From Pseudorhizobium flavum (GTDB taxonomy: Bacteria; Pseudomonadota; Alphaproteobacteria; Rhizobiales; Rhizobiaceae): DNA of 64,000 nucleotides. This document shows, in pieces, positions 17,604 to 27,919 of this stretch (position 1 is the stretch's first letter; every line of letters starts with the position of its first letter). The notes beneath the pieces were generated by a model. The model was not told where the DNA came from. It searched no databases and saw only the letters and a list, made by a program, of their open reading frames with translations. The stretch lies in contig NZ_LR723670.1 of assembly GCF_902502825.2 (NCBI RefSeq), positions 620,001 through 684,000 on the forward strand. Reading direction: 5' to 3'. A program made the translations under genes and the position numbers.

Positions 17604-17630
17604 ACACTCTATTGCCTGACAACGCTACCG

Positions 17631-17656
17631 GCCCTCGCAGCAATGCGGGGGCTTTT
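17631..17656 (+). terminator. terminator after the DUF4214 gene
   Basis: GCCCTCGC pairs with GCGGGGGC (one G-T pair) across a 6-base loop and is followed by TTTT. Confidence 0.7.
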
Positions 17657-17737
17657 CCGTCTATAGCAACCCCAGCCAATCCAGCACCGGGGCTACTACC
17701 AGGATGACAAGGGTGGCATAGAAGGCGATATGCAGAC

Positions 17738-17908
17738 GACTACTATAACCCCGTGGAGAATGCACTCTCAAGACTGAAAGCCGTGGTGCGCGGCCGGGCA
17801 GAGCGGAAGATCGATGCCCTCTGGGACGCGGTCGGTGCTTTGATGCCCCGCTTTACACCGGCAGAATGCGCCAACTACTTCAGGGCAGCCGGATATGACC
17901 CGGATTGA
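17738..17908 (+). pseudogene. IS630-family transposase, C-terminal remnant
   Basis: The open frame DYYNPVENALSRLKAVVRGR and onward to CANYFRAAGYDPD with a stop at 17906-17908 matches the last 55 residues of IS630-type DDE transposases (NP-E catalytic motif, then the AAGY end). The rest of the element is missing. Confidence 0.7.
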
Positions 17909-18134
17909 ACAGGATCTGCTTGTCTTATGACTATTGCGCTTCTTCGTGAGATAAAGAAGCGCCGGAGAGGACGGCCATCCTCTTCCGGCGATGGGGGACG
18001 GGTCGTGAACTGCGAGGCCGCCATTCTTACGAATTTGGGCCGAGCTAGAGTGTGATCGCCCCCATCTTTTCAAATCGTCCTGAACGGATACCCGAGCCTT
18101 GGGCTCGGATGACAAGCATGGGAGATGAGAAAAG

Positions 18135-19072
18135 ATGACGGATATTACCATCGGCGCGGACATCTCGAAAGACCATATCGATCTGCACAGTCTTGCTGAC
18201 GATCAAACGCTGAAGGTTGCAAATGACCGCAAGGGATTTGCAGCCATTGTCAGATGGATCGGCACAAAGGGCGTGGCGCGCATCGTCTACGAACCCACGG
18301 GTCCTTACCATAAAGCGTTCGAACGTTCATGGCTGCAAAGGGGCTGCCGCTCTCCAAGGTCAATCCTCGCCTTGCCCGGCGCTTCTGTGAGGCCACCGGC
18401 AGGCTCGCCAAGACAGACAGGATCGATGCCAAACTCTTGGCCCAGTACGGTCAGTTTCTTCAGCCGCGCATCCTGCAGGCCAACACGCAACTTCTCAATG
18501 ACTTGAAAGAGTTACACGTCGCGCGGCTAGCTCTCATCAAGGACAGGACGGCCGCGAAAAACAGGGGCCAGAACCTGATCAACCCGCTGCTCAGGAAACA
18601 CAATAGCGACAGGCTCAGGCAGATTGAATGCCAGATGAAGGCCGTGGACGAAGCCATCATGGCGCTAGTGGACAAGGACGCAAAACTCAAGGCCAGGTTC
18701 AATATCCTTGTCTCGATCCCCGGCGTGTCGAGGGTCACAGCCTTTACGCTTCTCATCGAAATGCCGGAACTGGGGGAACTGGATGAAAAGGCCGCAGCAG
18801 CTTTATCCGGTCTTGCGCCGATGAGCCGACAATCCGGACGATGGACCGGACGCGCCTTCATCGCTGGCGGCAGGGCCATCGTCCGGCAGGCACTTTACAT
18901 GCCTGCCCTCGTCGCAAGTCGCTTCAACCCAGACCTCAAGGCCAAATACGATCAGCTCAAGGCCGCCGGAAAAGCACCAAAGGTCGCCATCACAGCCATC
19001 ATGCGAAAGCTCATCGTGCTGGCAAACGCCTTGCTTCGAAACAATCGAAAATGGGGGCCAAAACCCGCTTGA
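18135..19072 (+). pseudogene. IS110-family transposase, one-base frameshift (copy 1)
   Basis: Frame one gives GADISKDHIDLHSLAD and YEPTGPYHKAFER; frame two continues FMAAKGLPLSKVNPRLARRF, DRIDAKLLA and, at the C-terminus, LVSIPGVSRVTAFTLL and LSGLAPMSRQSGRWTG. These are the DEDD RuvC-like N-terminal domain and transposase_20 domain of IS110. Loss of one T near 18328 (CGTTCATGG where CGTTTCATGG is expected) splits the gene. Element ends were not defined. Confidence 0.8.
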
Positions 19073-19984
19073 TCAAAACGGATACTCTAGAAGGCGATGG
19101 CGGGAGCCAGCGCCTGGATTGAACGTCGCCCGGCAAGGGCAGAGCATGACGAGCTTCTTCAACAAAGGGGCCTGATTATGCAGTACCCCGATCTCGACAC
19201 ACCTATCAGCCCGCTGCGCCAGCGGTTGATCGACGACATGAACATGCGGCGTTTCTCACGCGAAACGCAGCGCAACTATCTTCGCGATATTGGACGCCTG
19301 GCTTCCTTCCTCGGGCGGTCACCAGACACGGCGACCGCCGACGATCTGCGTCGGTTCCAGATCGAGCAGCAGAACGATGGCGTGCCCGTTCCGACAATGA
19401 ACAGCATCGTATCGGCGTAACGCTTCCTCTTCACCCAGACCCTCGACCGTCCGGACCTGGCGCGCAGGCTTGTCCGGCTGGCACATTCTCGGAACCTGCC
19501 TATGGTGCTGAGCCGCGACGAGGTTACCCGGTTGCTCAATGCCACCACCCGCCTCAAGCATCAGGCCGCATTGTCGGTTGCCTATGGCGCCGGCCTTCGC
19601 GTCGCTGAGGTCTCCATGCTGAAGGTCACCGATGTCGACAGTGAGCGGATGGTACTGCGGGTCGAGCGCGGCAAGGGAGGGCGCTATCGTAATGCCATGC
19701 TTTCTGAGGATTTGCTCACCTTGTTGCGCGAGTGGTGGAAGGTAGGGCGACAGCAGGGTGTGATGCATCGCGACCGCTGGTTATTCCCAGGCCAGCACGC
19801 GATGAAGCCTATCAGTAAACGGCAGCTCTATCGTGTTTTCGTGGAAGCGGCCCGGGCCGCCGACATTGCCAAGCGGGTCGGGCCGCATACGTTGCGCCAT
19901 AGCTTCGCCACTCACCTGCTGGAGGACGGCACAGACATAAGGATCATCCAGGTCATTCTGGGACACGCAAACTCAATAACACCG

Positions 19985-19992
19985 CCCTCTAC
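19985..19992 (+). repeat. IS66 target duplication, left copy
   Basis: CCCTCTAC, repeated at 26270-26277 on the far side of the IS66 composite; 8 bp is the normal IS66 duplication length. Confidence 0.9.
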
Positions 19993-20032
19993 GTAAGCAT
20001 CCGGCGTAGGCCGCGGATGGGCCGGCTTCCGG

Positions 20033-20647
20033 TCAGTGGCGGTTGTTCTGGCTTTTTGCGTAACCAGCTTTTCCAAGGGTTCGGCGACGCGCGAGTTTAG
20101 CTATCCGATCATTGATCGTATCGACACCAATATTGTCCGGCTCGAAGCGACCTCCGTACCAGGCTACGACTTCGCGGTGTTGTGCATGTCGAGGCTTTGC
20201 CATTGCGTTCAGGAACTCCTCGAAGCCGGACAATCCGCAGACATCTTCCGGCGGCGCGCGCCGTTCGCCGTCGACGAAGCGCGGATATTCGACTGCCGGA
20301 TCGGCGTCCGTGACGGCCTCAACAGTGATTGAATGCCGCCAGTCGTCGCCGAAGTCATAGGTATAGTTGAAGGTTGTGATGCCGCGATCCACCAGAGCGC
20401 CTATACGAACATTGCGGGCGGCATAGGTCTCACGGCCGAAGTCCCATTCAGGATCGGGAACTGCGTAGCGCTTGCCGCCGGCATTGAACTCGAAGAGGTG
20501 ATAGTCCTGGAATGGCATGACGGCCTGGATGATGTCGTGCAGCCCTTTCAGGCTGGTGGTGATCGGGACCTCGACCCTGCGCCAGATGGCTGGGTCGATA
20601 TGATCGAGCTTGACGATAATCCGGGCGATGCGTTCGCTGGAGGTCAT
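20033..20647 (-). CDS. pRiA4b ORF-3 family protein, IS66 accessory gene
   Basis: The 204-residue protein starts at ATG 20647 (MTSSERIARIIVKLDHIDPA), overlapping the tnpC stop (ATGA). It has the hallmarks of the family: IWRRVEVP near the N-terminus, LHDIIQAVMPFQDYHLFEF, YDFGDDWRHSI and VCGLSGFEEFLNAM. This family takes its name from an Agrobacterium Ri plasmid and often travels inside IS66 elements. Its role in transposition is unknown. The frame is intact. Confidence 0.88.
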   Translation of the reverse strand: MTSSERIARIIVKLDHIDPAIWRRVEVPITTSLKGLHDIIQAVMPFQDYHLFEFNAGGKRYAVPDPEWDFGRETYAARNVRIGALVDRGITTFNYTYDFGDDWRHSITVEAVTDADPAVEYPRFVDGERRAPPEDVCGLSGFEEFLNAMAKPRHAQHREVVAWYGGRFEPDNIGVDTINDRIAKLARRRTLGKAGYAKSQNNRH

Positions 20648-21462
20648 GATGCCAATGCCATAGGTGCTTGCGCTGATGTCCAGTGCCACGGAAGCAGTTG
20701 CTCCAGCCTGCTGACAGGAGTGTCGGCGATACGAGCGAGAACGTCAGCGAGCCAGGCCTGCGGGTCGATGTCATTGAGCTTGGCGGTCATGATCAGCGTG
20801 GCCATGAAGGCTGCACGATCAGCCCCACGATCCGATCCGGCAAAGAGCCATGACTTCCTGCCCAGTGCAAAGCCTCTAAGCGCTCGTTCGGCGGCGTTGT
20901 TTGTGAGGCAGACACGTCCATCGTCGAGGAATGACGTAAAGCCATCCCAGCGCTTTAGCATATAGTCGATTGCCTCAGCGACGGGAGAACTGCGTGACAG
21001 CTTCGTCCGTTCGGTCTGGAGCCAATCATGCAGCTCTTCGATGAGTGGCTGGCTTTCTCTTCGTCGGTGCTCCAGTCGCTGTTGGGCGGCAAGACCGTTG
21101 ATCTCCCGCTCGAAGTCGAACAGGGCATCGATACGCTTAACGGCCTCCAACGCTACGGGCGAGATCGGCGCGGCTTTGCTTCCACGTTTGGCGTTCGTGG
21201 CGAGGTCGGCCAGCACAAAGAACTTGCGGCGCGCGTGCGCCCAGCAGAGTGCTTGCGTCAGCGGCGCGGGATCGCGATCTGCTTTGTAGAGCGGGTTATA
21301 GCCGCCATAGGCATCAGCCTGCAGAATACCGGTGAAGGTTCTCAGGTGGCGCTCGGGATGCTCCTGTCGCCTGTCTCGCGATGCGTAGAACAGTGCCGCC
21401 GGCGGTGATAGCCCGCCGAACGGTCGATCATCCCGGACATACGTCCAGATGCGGCCGATATC

Positions 21463-23016
21463 GTTGAAAAACTCGTAGGATTGGCTGCTCATCCGCCCAT
21501 TTCTGCCGTTAGGCGGATCGAGCATGTCCCTCTGCCCAGAGCCGCAGCGTAGGGTGGTAGTCCATGACGCTCTCAGACGGCAATGACGCTGTGTGATGGC
21601 CTGAGTTTGGCCAGCCTTCTGAGGTTTTGCGCCGTCGCTGCAAGCAGGAATTCGTCTCGCGCACCACATGGCCCTCGAAGGCGCAGCCTTGCCATCCGCA
21701 GAATGCGCTTCAGGTGAGCGAAGAGCATTTCAACCTTCTTTCGACGATGCCGTGACTGCTCATATTCCTGTGTCTTGGCAATCGCTCTGGCGACATCGCG
21801 TGCATCCTCGTTGAGATCGCGCGGTATTTTGCGCATAGGCATGTTCGGGCAGCATCGAGGCTTCAGCTCACACTGATCACAGTCCTTCTTGCTTGCACGA
21901 TAAAGCCGGGTCCCCTCGGCCGTGATCCCCGATCTGGGTGGGTCGTAAGTGCGGTGGAATTGCTTCAGTTCCTTTCCGGCAGGGCAAAGGTATTGCTCCT
22001 TCTCAGCTTGCCAAGTGAAATCGGAACGAGAGAAGGTGCCATCCGTCCGCTTTGACTTGTCGAAGACGGGAATGTGCGGCGCAATCTCCTTCTCGTTGAC
22101 AAGCCAGGCGAGGTTGTCGGCAGAACCGTATGCACTGTCGGCCGCGAGGTAATCGGGCCGCAAGCCGAAGCGGCTCTCCGTTCTGTCGAGCATCGTGCGG
22201 GATGCTTCAACCTCCGCCTGGCGGATTGCTCGTGTGGCCTCTACGTCCACAATGACGCCGTGGTCTGTGTCGATCAGGTAGTTGGTGGCATAGGCGAAGA
22301 AGGCATGGCCTTTGTGGGCACCGGTCCATTGGGCGGCCGGATCGGAAGAGGAGATGAACTTCGGCGTCACCCGCGAGGCAGCACCAAAAGCGGCATCATC
22401 GAGAACAGCCAGATATTCCTGCACCGAACGCCCAGCGTCCTCTTTGGCTTCCCATTCAGCGCCCGGTACCGAGCGCTGTTTGTTGGCATCTGCTGCAATC
22501 AGGCTAGCGTCGACGGCAAATCCTTCCGCACCGACCAACCCTTGCGCAAGGCAGCGCTCCACGACCCTCTCAAACATATGTCGCAGGATGTCGCTCTGCC
22601 GGAACCGGCCATGGCGGTTCTTCGAGAAGCTGGAATGATCAGGCACTTTGCCGTCCAGTCCAAGGCGGCAGAACCAGCGATAGGCGAGATTAAGGTGGAC
22701 CTCTTCGCAGAGCCGCCGCTCAGATCGGATACCCATGGAATAGCCGATGATCAGCATCCGCATCATTAGCTCCGGATCAATCGAAGGGCGACCAGTGGTG
22801 CTGTAGAAAGGCTTCAACTGCGCTCGCACGCTGTCGAGTTTGAGATGGCGGTCGATCCCGCGCAGCAGATGATCTGCAGGAACGTGATCATCAAGGCAGA
22901 AGTCGTAGAAGAGCTGCGCCGGAACTGCCTGACATCCCATCATCGCTCAATCCTCCGCAAATCATTGCGGCGATTGAATCACGGCTACCCAGCACCGACA
23001 ACGCGAGTTTTTCAAC
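21463..23016 (-). mobile_element. IS1182-family insertion sequence (about 1554 bp)
   Basis: GTTGAAAAACTCG at 21463-21475 and its exact reverse complement at 23004-23016 mark the ends. A single transposase gene lies between. The junctions sit exactly where IS66 tnpC is interrupted. Confidence 0.85.
21573..22943 (-). CDS. IS1182-family transposase
   Basis: The 456-residue protein starts MMGCQAVPAQLFYDFCLDDH and shows the family order: RPSIDPELMMRMLIIGYSMG, FCRLGLDGKVPDHSSFSKNR, FAVDASLIAADANK, LAADSAYGSADNLAWL, a Cys cluster (CDQCELKPRCCPN) and RRKKVEMLFAHLKRILRMAR. The D, D and E of the DDE core are in the AVDAS, ADSAYG and VEMLFAHLK segments. The frame is intact, so this may be an active copy. 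Confidence 0.9.
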   Translation of the reverse strand: MMGCQAVPAQLFYDFCLDDHVPADHLLRGIDRHLKLDSVRAQLKPFYSTTGRPSIDPELMMRMLIIGYSMGIRSERRLCEEVHLNLAYRWFCRLGLDGKVPDHSSFSKNRHGRFRQSDILRHMFERVVERCLAQGLVGAEGFAVDASLIAADANKQRSVPGAEWEAKEDAGRSVQEYLAVLDDAAFGAASRVTPKFISSSDPAAQWTGAHKGHAFFAYATNYLIDTDHGVIVDVEATRAIRQAEVEASRTMLDRTESRFGLRPDYLAADSAYGSADNLAWLVNEKEIAPHIPVFDKSKRTDGTFSRSDFTWQAEKEQYLCPAGKELKQFHRTYDPPRSGITAEGTRLYRASKKDCDQCELKPRCCPNMPMRKIPRDLNEDARDVARAIAKTQEYEQSRHRRKKVEMLFAHLKRILRMARLRLRGPCGARDEFLLAATAQNLRRLAKLRPSHSVIAV

Positions 23017-23917
23017 AGTATCGGCCCGTATCGGTCTTTCCCTTTGCCAGGATCGGCACGGTCGTGTCGTCGCCATGCAGCCGCTTTGCGGCCAGGACAT
23101 GAGCCTCGATCAACGAATGGATTGGCTCGAGGGCTGCGGCACACGCGCCGACCTGGTCGGCCAGCGTCGACAGGCTGAGGTCGATGCCCTCGCGGGCATA
23201 GCGTTCGCTTTGGCGATTGAGCGGCTGATGCTGGGCGAACTTCTCGAACAGGATCATCGCCAGAAGGTTTGGCCCGGCAAAACCGCGCGGCGTCACATGG
23301 AAGGGTGCCGGCGGTTGGGTGATCTTCTCGCATTCGCGGCAGGAAAACTTCTCCCGCACGGTCTGAATGACCTTCCACTGACGAGGGATGACCTCCAGTG
23401 TCTCTGTGATATCCTCACCGAGCTTCGACAGCTTGGCAGAGCCGCAGCAGGAGCAGTTTGTCGGAGCAGCAATGACGACACGTTCGCGCGGGAGATGCTC
23501 GGGAAACGGCTTGCGTGATGGTCGCTTGCGCTCGAAGGCCCTGACGGTCGAGGCATTGGCTGCGATCTCCGCCGCCAATTCATCTTCGCCAGCATCAGCC
23601 TCCAGCTCCTCGAGCTGCAGTTCCATCTGTTCGAGAAGCCGCGCTTTGCGCTCGGAGCGACTGCCATAAAGCTCCCGGCGGACTTTCTCGATCTCCAGCT
23701 TCAACCGCGCGATCAGCGCCTCGGAGTGCGACACGAGCGCCTTCGCGCTGGCGGCCTCTGCCTTGGCGGTCGCTGCCTCGGCCTCGGCCGTAATGCGTCG
23801 GGCACGCTCCGCCGCCAAGGCCGCAAGTGCGCTGGCAAGGTCGTCAGGAAGCTGTTCAGCCGCATCGTTCATGGGCTGATGGAATCATATTCGCCCCTGC
23901 CATTCCAGCGTTTTTGC

Positions 23918-24265
23918 TCATCCGACTGATGTTGGTCGCCAGGTCTTTTGCGGCATCCGCCAGTCGATACCCTCCAGCAGATAACCGAGCTGTCCAGGCG
24001 TAATTACCACCGTACCATCGGCCACCGACGGCCATATAAAGCGTCCCCGCTCCAGCTTCTTCGTGAACAAGCAAGCTCCCTGGCCATCGTGCCAAATGAC
24101 CTTGATCAGACCGCCGCCACGCCCGCGGAACACGAACAGGTGCCCGCACATCGGATCGCGCTTCAGTGTCTCTTGCACCATCAGCGACAGACCGGGAAAG
24201 CCCTTGCGCATGTCCGTATGGCCGGTCGCCAACCAGACCTTCACACCACCAGGAACAGGGATCAT
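23918..24265 (-). CDS. tnpB: IS66 TnpB
   Basis: The 115-residue protein has the IS66 Orf2 signature TGHTDMRKGFPGLSLMV, LFVFRGRGGGLIKVIWHDGQ and FIWPSVADG. It is needed with TnpA and TnpC for IS66 transposition. Its start overlaps the end of tnpA by four bases, showing translational coupling. Confidence 0.93.
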   Translation of the reverse strand: MIPVPGGVKVWLATGHTDMRKGFPGLSLMVQETLKRDPMCGHLFVFRGRGGGLIKVIWHDGQGACLFTKKLERGRFIWPSVADGTVVITPGQLGYLLEGIDWRMPQKTWRPTSVG

Positions 24266-24672
24266 CGCCGACCCAGTACACAGTCGAGAATGCGACCGAG
24301 CGCCTCCGTGTCGATGTCGCTGTCCACGCGGACACGACGACCACGGCCTAGCTCAATCGTCACATCGCTGCGCTTCCGGCGAGGTTGTGGCGGAACCGGC
24401 GTTTCCGGGGCAGCGGATTGGGCTGCCGGCGCGGTCTCCGACACGATCACGGGCACCAACGTGCTCGATACCTGCTTCGACGGCTCCTCGATCCGGCACA
24501 GTTCTTTGCGCCAACGAAAGAGCTGGCTGACATGGATACCGGCTGCGCGGGCTACCTCCGAGATCACAGCGTCAGGTTCAAAGCAGGCAGCGACGAGCCG
24601 CTCCTTTTCGTCGCGAGACCAGCGACGACGGCGCTCGACAGACGTGATCACTTCAATCGGATGCTTCGTCAT
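24262..24672 (-). CDS. tnpA: IS66 TnpA
   Basis: The 136-residue protein starts at ATG 24672 (MTKHPIEVITSVERRRRWSR). A helix-turn-helix is present (VARAAGIHVSQLFRWRKEL) followed by a Pro/Ala linker and the C-terminal VTIELGRGRRVRV segment normal for this family. First gene of the tnpABC operon. Upstream extension to 24714 is possible but lacks the family start. Confidence 0.88.
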   Translation of the reverse strand: MTKHPIEVITSVERRRRWSRDEKERLVAACFEPDAVISEVARAAGIHVSQLFRWRKELCRIEEPSKQVSSTLVPVIVSETAPAAQSAAPETPVPPQPRRKRSDVTIELGRGRRVRVDSDIDTEALGRILDCVLGRR

Positions 24673-24988
24673 ACGACTACTCCTCTTATGTTCGTTTACA
24701 AGAGGTGGAGACACAGCTTCCCCGCCGCCTAGAGACGGATGCGGCTAATTAACACCGTTGAACAAAGCAGGAGGCAAGGCATTTCGACGACGGTTGGCAT
24801 ACTCTTATTCGCGGGTTGATTACCGCATTTCCGTTTGTTCGTCTGGGGCTGCCTCGGTCTAGTGTCGGGCGTAGAATAAATCTGCCACATAGGAGTATCG
24901 AGGGTTCCCCACCGCAGCCCTGCCTCCAACTTTGATCAACAGATAATGTTTTCCAAGGTGACCTAAGAAGGCTCGCAGCGAGCCTGTT

Positions 24989-26106
24989 TCAAAGCTTGCT
25001 GAGGGGCGCTACTTCTTGCCCGCTCGCCCATATGAAGGCGGCCATCTCTCTCGCGATGGCCGTCACGGCAACCGTCTTTGCCTTGCCGGCGCTTATCAGT
25101 CTTCGGTACCGGGTGCAGAGTCTAACTTGTCCTTTCCACGCAATCGCACAGACCGACTTCGGGAGACCTGCCAGTCTTGCACTGATTGAGGAACTGATCC
25201 TTGCGGGGTATCGGTACGTCCAAGCCCCCTCAATCAGCGCCCGGCGCGCCCGTGCGTTGCCTGCCTTAGTGATTCCTCCACGTCTAACGCGCTCGCCCGT
25301 TGAGCTTTCTGTAGGAACGAGGCCGAGATAGGCCATCAACTGGCGTGGGCTGTCGAAGCGACGGACATCTCCAATTTCGACCACCAACGTAACTGCTGTC
25401 ATGAACGCGACACCGCGCATCGCTTGGTAGGCGGCGACCACTGGTGCCATTGCCCAAGAGGCCGAAGTCTCCACAATCAGTTTGTCAGTCGATCAAGACG
25501 AGCTCCGGCATCCTCAACAGTCTGACAGTATTCGGCCAGCAGAATTTGATGCGCAGGATGATCGAACGCTTGAGATGCCAACCACCGTCCATGCGCGCGA
25601 GTCCAGGCTTTCCGTCCTGTGTAATATCGGCCGTGACGGAGCAAGAACGAATGGAGTTGTTGTCGCGCCTGCTTCTGTGCCTCGAAAGCCGCGTCGCGGG
25701 CACGTACCAGGTCGCGAACCGCTTCATGAGCTTCATCTGGCACCCAGACAGATGTCAACTCGCCAGCTCGATGAAGCCTCGCAAGACTGATCGCATCGCG
25801 GCGATTAGTTTTCACCCGATCACCGGCACGCTTTGGCACCAATGACGGCGCGACCACACTGCATTGGTGACCCAATTCAACGATTTGCCGATAGAGCCCA
25901 TAGCCTGTAGGGCCGGCTTCATAGCAGAAGTGGAGCTTGGCCCCGCGTTTAGCCAGCTTCTTGACCATTCCCGCTACCGAAGCTGGCTCAGAGGAAATGT
26001 CACCCAGAAACCGCCCCTCGCCGTTGCGTTCGCCGTCGGCAATCGCCACAGAAATCTTCAACTTTGATGTGTCTAGGCCGATGAAGGCTACCTGCTCACT
26101 TGACAT
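24989..26106 (-). pseudogene. IS110-family transposase, frameshifted (copy 2)
   Basis: ATG 26106 (MSSEQVAFIGLDTSKLKISV) begins the RuvC-like domain with YEAGPTGYGLYRQIVELGH and KTNRRDAISLARLHRAGEL. The frame stops at 25477 after RLDRLTN; a one-base change restores VETSASWAMAPVV, the Transposase_20 domain (VTLVVEIGDVRRFDSPRQLM, LGLVPTESSTGERVRRGGIT) and the end at 24989. It sits in the right part of the IS66 element and differs from copy 1. Confidence 0.8.
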
Positions 26107-26363
26107 GTCTTCCCTCGCTGGTTGGTAGGTCGCCCTGGCTAATTCCAGCGCCCACACAATCTACAGCGCGGGCGCGCGACCCTCACCAACGAACATACGG
26201 TCTAGTGCTACCAATAGGACTTCCGATGTTCGCATCAACCTCGCAAGGCGGCCCTCACCGGGCGCTTACCCCTCTACGCCAAGGTAGCGACCAGGACTGT
26301 CTGGACGGTTACCAGCCCGTTCGACAAGCTCGGCCTGTTGAAGCAGGAAGAAGCCTCCCCCGA

Positions 26364-27385
26364 CGGTTGAGCCTTGCCGCCTCGATCGAGGTCGCCGACA
26401 TCTTCCGTATCGCTGGGGCGGCGTATCGGCGAGCGCATGCAGGACATGTGAGCCTGCCGCAAATGAAGGTAATGTCGGCGATATAGAACTGCCGCACCGC
26501 TGCCCTTGGCGGTCACGTCGAGGCCTGCGAGGGTTGCGGCCATTGGCGGATCGCCTACAACTCCTGCCGCAATCGGCACTGCCCAAAGTGCCAGGGCGCC
26601 GCCGCGCGGACATGGCTTGCCGAACGCAAGGCCGGTCTGCTTTCGGTTGGGTACTTCCGCGTCGTGTTCACGCTGCCGGCCGAGGTTGCCGATATAGCGT
26701 TCCAGAACAAAGCGCTTGTTTATGACCTGCTGTTCAAGGCGGCGTCGGAGACGATGCTGGCCATCGCGGCCGATCGCAAGCATCTTGGCGGGCGTATCGG
26801 CATCACCGCCGTGCTCCACACATGGGGATCGGCTATGACGCATCACCCGCATGCCCACATGATCGTTCCGGGCGGCTGGTTTTATTCGGTGCTCTTGCCC
26901 ATCTCGCCGAGCGGCAGGCATTCTTGCGGCATCCATCGCCGGCCAGGAAGAAGCGCTGGGCGGTCTATGCCAAGGCGCCCTTCGCATGGCCGCAAGCTGT
27001 GCTCGCCTACCTGTCACGCTACACCCATCGGGTCGCAATCTCGAACCGCCGACTGATCGCCTCTGACGAAACCGGCGTTACCTTCCGCTACAAAGACTAC
27101 CGTCGCGACGGCTCCGATCGGCAGCAGGTCATGACGCTCGCCGTCGATGAGTTTATCCGCCGCTTCCTGCTCCATGTCTTGCCGCGCGGCTTCCACCGCA
27201 TCCGGCACTACGGCCTTCTCGCAGGCTCTGCCCGAAAGACCAGCCTTGCGCTTGCGCGCCAACTCCTGCACGTCGTCGCACCTGTCGATGACACCGCTCC
27301 TGGCGAACCAGATGACTAGCGCCCGCCGTGCTCCTGCTGTGGCGGACGCATGATTGTCATCGAGGTCTTTGCACCCTGGAAGTAG
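26364..27385 (+). pseudogene. IS91-family Y2 transposase, decayed
   Basis: Beginning in the frame after the recombinase gene, it reads LAASIEVADIFRIAGAAYRR, a TAG near 26486, then CRTAALGGHVEACEGCGHWR, CRNRHCPKCQ (zinc-binding) and HHPHAHMIVPGG (an H-rich metal motif). An internal deletion and frameshift near 26880 lose about 50 residues; reading resumes GALAHLAERQAFLRHPSPAR and reaches AYLSRYTHRVAISNRRLI, which holds the catalytic Tyr pair. A stop at 27317-27319 precedes PCSCCGGRMIVIEVF. Clearly dead. A second small piece lies at 60756-60908. Confidence 0.82.
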
Positions 27386-27919
27386 CCGCGAGGACCACCA
27401 GAGGCGACACCAACGACCTGGGAGATAGCTTGATGACCGGGCCATGAAATGGCCAAAACCTCAGCCGCAGGCTTCACGCCTCCGGCAACCGACCCACATG
27501 CGCCCGTGGAGATCAACGCCGTCAACAGGCTTCCAACTGGATGTGCGCCAAGCTGTCAAAGCCGCTCGGATGCGCAACGAAACGACCTGTCCGTAGCCAT
27601 CGATCTACTTACTGGCTGCAGTCTCACCACCCCGCACATCAGCCGAAAAGCGAAATCTCCATAGCATCAGCCTGTGGTCCGCGGGTTCCTTCCTCGGGAC
27701 TTCCGTACGCCTGCCGGCGCCCGAACTCTTCACGATACCGGTCCTTCCCGTATCTTTCGCAGTTTAACAAAAGCGGCCTATGTTTTATTTTCCCGCTCTT
27801 CATATTCGCCCTCCCGCATGCGCCCGCAGTGAGGCTTCCTGAGGTCTGCTATCGGGCCGCAGTCTCATGAAACCTGGCGACGACAGCCGTCGGTTGCCTC
27901 CGACCGGACTGTCTGGTGC
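27386..27919. other. gene-free stretch after the IS91 remnant
   Basis: About 530 bases with no believable gene; probably the remaining end of the IS91-type element and degraded sequence before the gtr cluster. Confidence 0.4.

Larger units (their letters stand above)
20644..23872 (-). pseudogene. tnpC: IS66 TnpC transposase split by IS1182
   Basis: The N-terminal part (from 23872, MNDAAEQLPDDLASALAALA) has a leucine-rich coiled region, the YGSRSERK motif, a zinc-binding CSCCG ... CREC domain, and reaches GKTDTG. After the IS1182 insertion it resumes near 21455 with GRIWTYVRDDRPFGG, the DDE core (TGILQADAYGGYN, CWAHARRKF) and the end WLADVLARI. The parts together equal a full IS66 transposase of about 530 residues. 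The insertion abolishes function. Confidence 0.88.
19993..26269 (-). mobile_element. IS66-family element carrying IS1182 and IS110 insertions (6277 bp)
   Basis: The ends GTAAGCATCCGGCGTAGGCCGC and, in reverse complement, GTAAGCGCCCGG then GGGCCGC match over about 23 bp and begin with the GTAAGC typical of IS66. Flanking CCCTCTAC copies prove a single insertion event. Inside, on the minus strand, are tnpA, tnpB, tnpC and a pRiA4b ORF-3 gene; IS1182 (21463-23016) splits tnpC, and a decayed IS110 lies between tnpA and the right end. Confidence 0.9.
19178..26370 (+). pseudogene. tyrosine recombinase of the IS91-like element, split by IS66
   Basis: ATG 19178 after AAAGGGG starts a SAM-like N-terminal domain (MRRFSRETQRNYLRDIGRLA). 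Catalytic motifs are present: GAGLRVAEV, HTLRHSFATH, GHA. The frame is hurt by TAA at 19418-19420 and a lost A near 19970. At 19992 an IS66 element begins; after it the gene resumes at 26270 as ALYAKVATRTVWTVTSPFDK, supplying the nucleophile Tyr, with stop at 26370. Two point lesions plus an insertion make it inactive. It is followed directly by the IS91-type transposase, the usual order in this element type. Confidence 0.85.
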
